From NCBI GenBank assembly GCA_036897485.1, contig JAYMTF010001701.1:1-21808 (forward strand): a DNA stretch of 21,808 nt, written 5' to 3'. This DNA is from Pelargonium nanum. Lineage: Eukaryota > Streptophyta > Magnoliopsida > Geraniales > Geraniaceae. The position numbers and the translations under genes are program-made. How positions within the stretch are numbered: position 1 is the first letter of the stretch; each line of letters starts with the position of its first letter. This document shows, in pieces, positions 19,059-21,808 of this stretch. The notes under the pieces were generated by a model. It was not told where the DNA came from. It saw nothing but the letters and a program-made list of their open reading frames with translations, and did no database searches.

Positions 19059-21808
19059 TCAGTACGGACGCGACCGATTTCCGCCAGAGTGATGTCTATC
19101 TGGACCAGAACCTCCACCATCCCGATAATTATCCCTGCGCCTGTCTCCGCCACCACCACCGTAGCCACCTCTACCACCGCCCCTTCTGCAAAAATAATTG
19201 CTCAAATGAATCAAATCCTAAAAAAAAATTCTCAATCCATAAAGTGAAAAAGGCAAATATATAAATATACATATACATATACATACATACATACATATAT
19301 ATATATATATTATAGAGAGACAGTGAGAGAATAAAGAATTTGAGCCAGACTTTTTTTGGCTTAGGCTACCAAACCAATGAGAAGATGATACCACAATAGA
19401 ATATCCCTCATATCCACCCTAATGAATTTGTGAGAGCAAGAGCGGTCAGATGGATTCATATTTTTAATGAGGTGTCATAACCTAATTGGAAACTTAGCCT
19501 AAGTCAAACAAACTATGGCTTAGAATGCTGATACTCTCTCTCTCTCTTTCTCCAAATATACATGGTATATCAGGCATAGTTGATTTGGGAACCAAAGAGA
19601 TTATGAATTCTTCCCATATGCTTTGCTTCTCCACAAACCAAAAATAAATACCATACTTGAATAAACATAATAAATGAATTTGCAAGTAACTGAAAAAAAT
19701 CCCTACATGTGTTTCACTAGCAAACCGCTTCTTAATTTATAGCCATCATTAACGACATTTGTGCTCTATTTGTACAGGCAAAATAACAAGATAGAACATG
19801 ATTTCCTTCCATGTTTACACCATGTGGCACTTAAACAACCAAAAAGTTTCTTCAGAGTCGATATAGCCACTTTATTTATCACAATTAATTTTCTGGCAGC
19901 AATGCAAGCTTCAGTTGTGCAAAAAAGTTCAAACTTTTTGAACTATTATTGACCAAAGGAGTACAAGGAATCAAGGATTCTACGCCAAAGGTATTTTGGC
20001 TGAGAATGAGCCACCAATGAAATTAAGGCGGCACTTTAAAATTGTTGGATCCAACGGACTCATTGGGGTGGGTACAAGTGAAATTTTATGAACTGGCATG
20101 TTCTCAACCAATGACCAAAACACCAATCAATTTCCCATCAAAGGCAAGATGAGAATACAGCATAGCACAATACAAAATAAGGAATCAAGGATTCTACACC
20201 AAAGGTACTTTGGCTGAGAATGAGCCACCAATGAAATTAAGGCAACACGTTAGAATTTTTGGATCCAACCGACTCATCGGGGTGGGTACAAGTAAAATTT
20301 TATGAACTGGCATGTTCTCAACCAAAGACCACAACACCAGTCAATTTCCCAGTAAAGAAGCCAGATGAGAATACAGCATAGCGTAATACGAAATAGAGGA
20401 TACATTTACACAGCCACTACTTGCAAGCAACAACTATTAATCAGATTACTGAGCATATGAAATACTACGAGATGGAATGAGATTAGAACTATCGTGGAAA
20501 TTGATTATTGTAGATAATCAAATAAAAGATAATCAATGCCTAGATTTGCAAATTAAATAAAAATCTTTGGAGATACCCATATTCAGGAGCGGCTCTTGGT
20601 GCTGATTTCTCAGCCATGGCAACACTGATTTTATAACCCCTCATATCATAATCTGATGGAACAAAATAAGACTACGTAAGCAACATTGTAGAATTATGCA
20701 AAAAGAAATGGATGAAGAGTTTCTTAGTGAGTACTGTTGTAAAATCCGCCAGCAGAATGTGCAGCAGAAGGATCTTCATATGCCAAACAGGCATCGCCTT
20801 TGTTTTTCCCTGATTCGTCTGTGTATATTTTTATATTATAGGGCCATTGATCCTTGTAGCCTCTCTTCTGCTTGATTCTTCCAACCTATGCCAAAAGAAC
20901 CCAATTAACATCCAAGTGCAAGCATTACACAATTTAGAACCTCTCACTGGAAAATTCTTTAATATGTTTACCACTACTTCATCCAGGGAAAAACTAGCAT
21001 GGTTACACAAATACACATGACATTAAGAATCTAGATATAAAAGGCACATACAATTTTTTGGTAATAACCAACCTGGAATGGAAAAAGTCTCTCAAAGTAA
21101 AGCAAAAACATTTCAATAAGGCAAACACTAGCCAGTAAGTCATGTCAATGAAAACATATATACAAAAGGAAATCAAACTTTGAAAAAGAAAAGGAAGGAT
21201 CCGAGTGTTACTTGTCCAATGCCTCCAAAAAGTTCTCTCAGTTCATCGGAGGTCACATCTGGTGGCAAATTTGATATGTAAATCCTTGCGTTGTCACATG
21301 TATCCCCGCAATTCTCATCGCACTGCTTCACCTTAGCTGGAGCTTCGGCAGGGGCACTTCCATAACCACCTCCTTGGTTCCGTGCACCACCACCACCATA
21401 GCCACCATCATACCCACCAGGTGGACCACCACGCCCTCCACCCCTTGTGTCACCCCCACCATCACCACCATAACCACCAGCAGGACCACCATAGGATGGA
21501 GGGTACGCAGCAGGCCCACCAGTATAGCTTGTGGGTGGAGGAACAGCATCAGTTCCATAATTTGCATTCCCACCATATGAGGTTGGAGGAGGCGCATAGG
21601 CACCACCACCACCATAAGATGGGATGGCAGGTGGCGGAGCCTGACCATAACCACCCTCTTCCCTGCCTTGATTCCCACCATAAGAACCACCTCTACTTCC
21701 TCCATTATTGCTTCTACCCCCTTCATAATTACCACCTCTACCTCCCTCATAACTACCACCCCTACCTCCTCTGTTGCCACCATAACCACCACCACTTCCT
21801 CCTCTATT
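19059..21808 (-). CDS. TAF15B: TAF15b-like RNA-binding protein (3' part; four exons visible)
   Basis: TAF15b belongs to the FET-like group of RNA-binding proteins that act in transcription and RNA processing in the nucleus and can enter RNA granules. Visible exons: 21808-21212 (199 codons, open at the edge), 20885-20735, 20652-20577 and 19185-19059; introns are 326, 82 and 1391 bp. The first exon encodes a Gly/Arg/Tyr-rich region with RGG boxes and PPPTSYGG-like units, then CDENCGDTCDN and RNP2 (IYISNL). The next exon carries RIKQKRGYKDQWPYNIKIYT and a weak RNP1 (KGDACLAY). The third ends the RRM with ISVAMAEKSAPRA. The last gives RGG repeats, DRRRDNY and the terminus GGNRSRPY before TGA, which I recall from TAF15b. 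The N-terminus, where a RanBP2-type zinc finger is expected, is off the window. Confidence 0.92.
19259..19313 (+). repeat. AT/ACAT microsatellite in the last TAF15B intron
   Basis: A compound run of TACATA, CATA and TA units ends in about nine TA dinucleotides. It lies about 75-130 bp from the 3' splice site of the last intron and is followed by GAGAGA. It is likely to vary in length between individuals. Confidence 0.85.
19967..20396 (+). repeat. 214-bp tandem duplication in the last TAF15B intron
   Basis: 19967-20180 and 20181-20396 are two head-to-tail copies. Both start GGAATCAAGGATTCTAC and share TTTTATGAACTGGCATG and GAGAATACAGCATAGC. By eye they differ by roughly 10 percent, with small indels near the end. 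The unit has no open frame of note. It lies inside the intron 19186-20576. Confidence 0.9.

Noticed and set aside
21328-21795. Long minus-strand frame rich in Val and Met, 155 codons
   Set aside because: It is a shifted frame of the Gly-rich TAF15B exon; GGT/GGN repeats stay open in all frames.
1-21808. tRNA, rRNA or known miRNA genes
   Set aside because: I saw no cloverleaf with intact boxes, no rRNA segments and no long hairpin with a recognisable mature miRNA.

Overview
This is nuclear DNA from a flowering plant, probably a core eudicot. It is AT-rich, has GT-AG introns, carries Stowaway-like, Tourist-like and SINE-like debris, and holds five protein genes from plant families. I assembled the gene models by hand from reading frames, splice signals and remembered family sequences. 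All five genes lie on the minus strand.

Layout from left to right: (1) 1-199, the first 66 codons of a UDP-glycosyltransferase of the UGT87A type, cut by the left edge. (2) 2228-3743, a three-exon gene for a 196-residue CCT-domain protein without B-boxes. (3) 6499-7526, a two-exon LOB-domain gene, best matched to LBD12. (4) 13481-16658, a five-exon gene for a 239-residue orthologue of DOUBLE-STRAND BREAK FORMATION (DFO), a meiotic protein. (5) 19059 to beyond 21808, the 3' part of a TAF15b-like RNA-binding protein with RGG repeats and one RRM; its 5' part is off the right edge.

The spaces between genes are long (2.0, 2.8, 6.0 and 2.4 kb). They contain a SINE-like relic with candidate target-site duplications, several Stowaway-like MITEs, one Tourist-like MITE (a second sits in a DFO intron), two decayed LTR-element fragments and diverged direct repeats. 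DFO intron 2 holds a threefold imperfect repeat, and the last TAF15b intron holds a 214-bp tandem duplication next to an AT/ACAT microsatellite.

The genes do not form a pathway. They are independently transcribed and serve metabolism, transcriptional control, meiosis and RNA processing. From memory, Arabidopsis has LBD12 beside UGT87A2 on chromosome 2, and a CCT gene beside DFO on chromosome 1. The window therefore looks like one ancestral gene block that was split between two Arabidopsis regions.

I found no clearly undescribed system. The most interesting point is at the 5' end of DFO. An upstream ATG out of frame with the main start ends in a stop right after the exon 1-2 junction when intron 1 is spliced, but runs in frame into DFO exon 2 when that 89-nt intron is retained.
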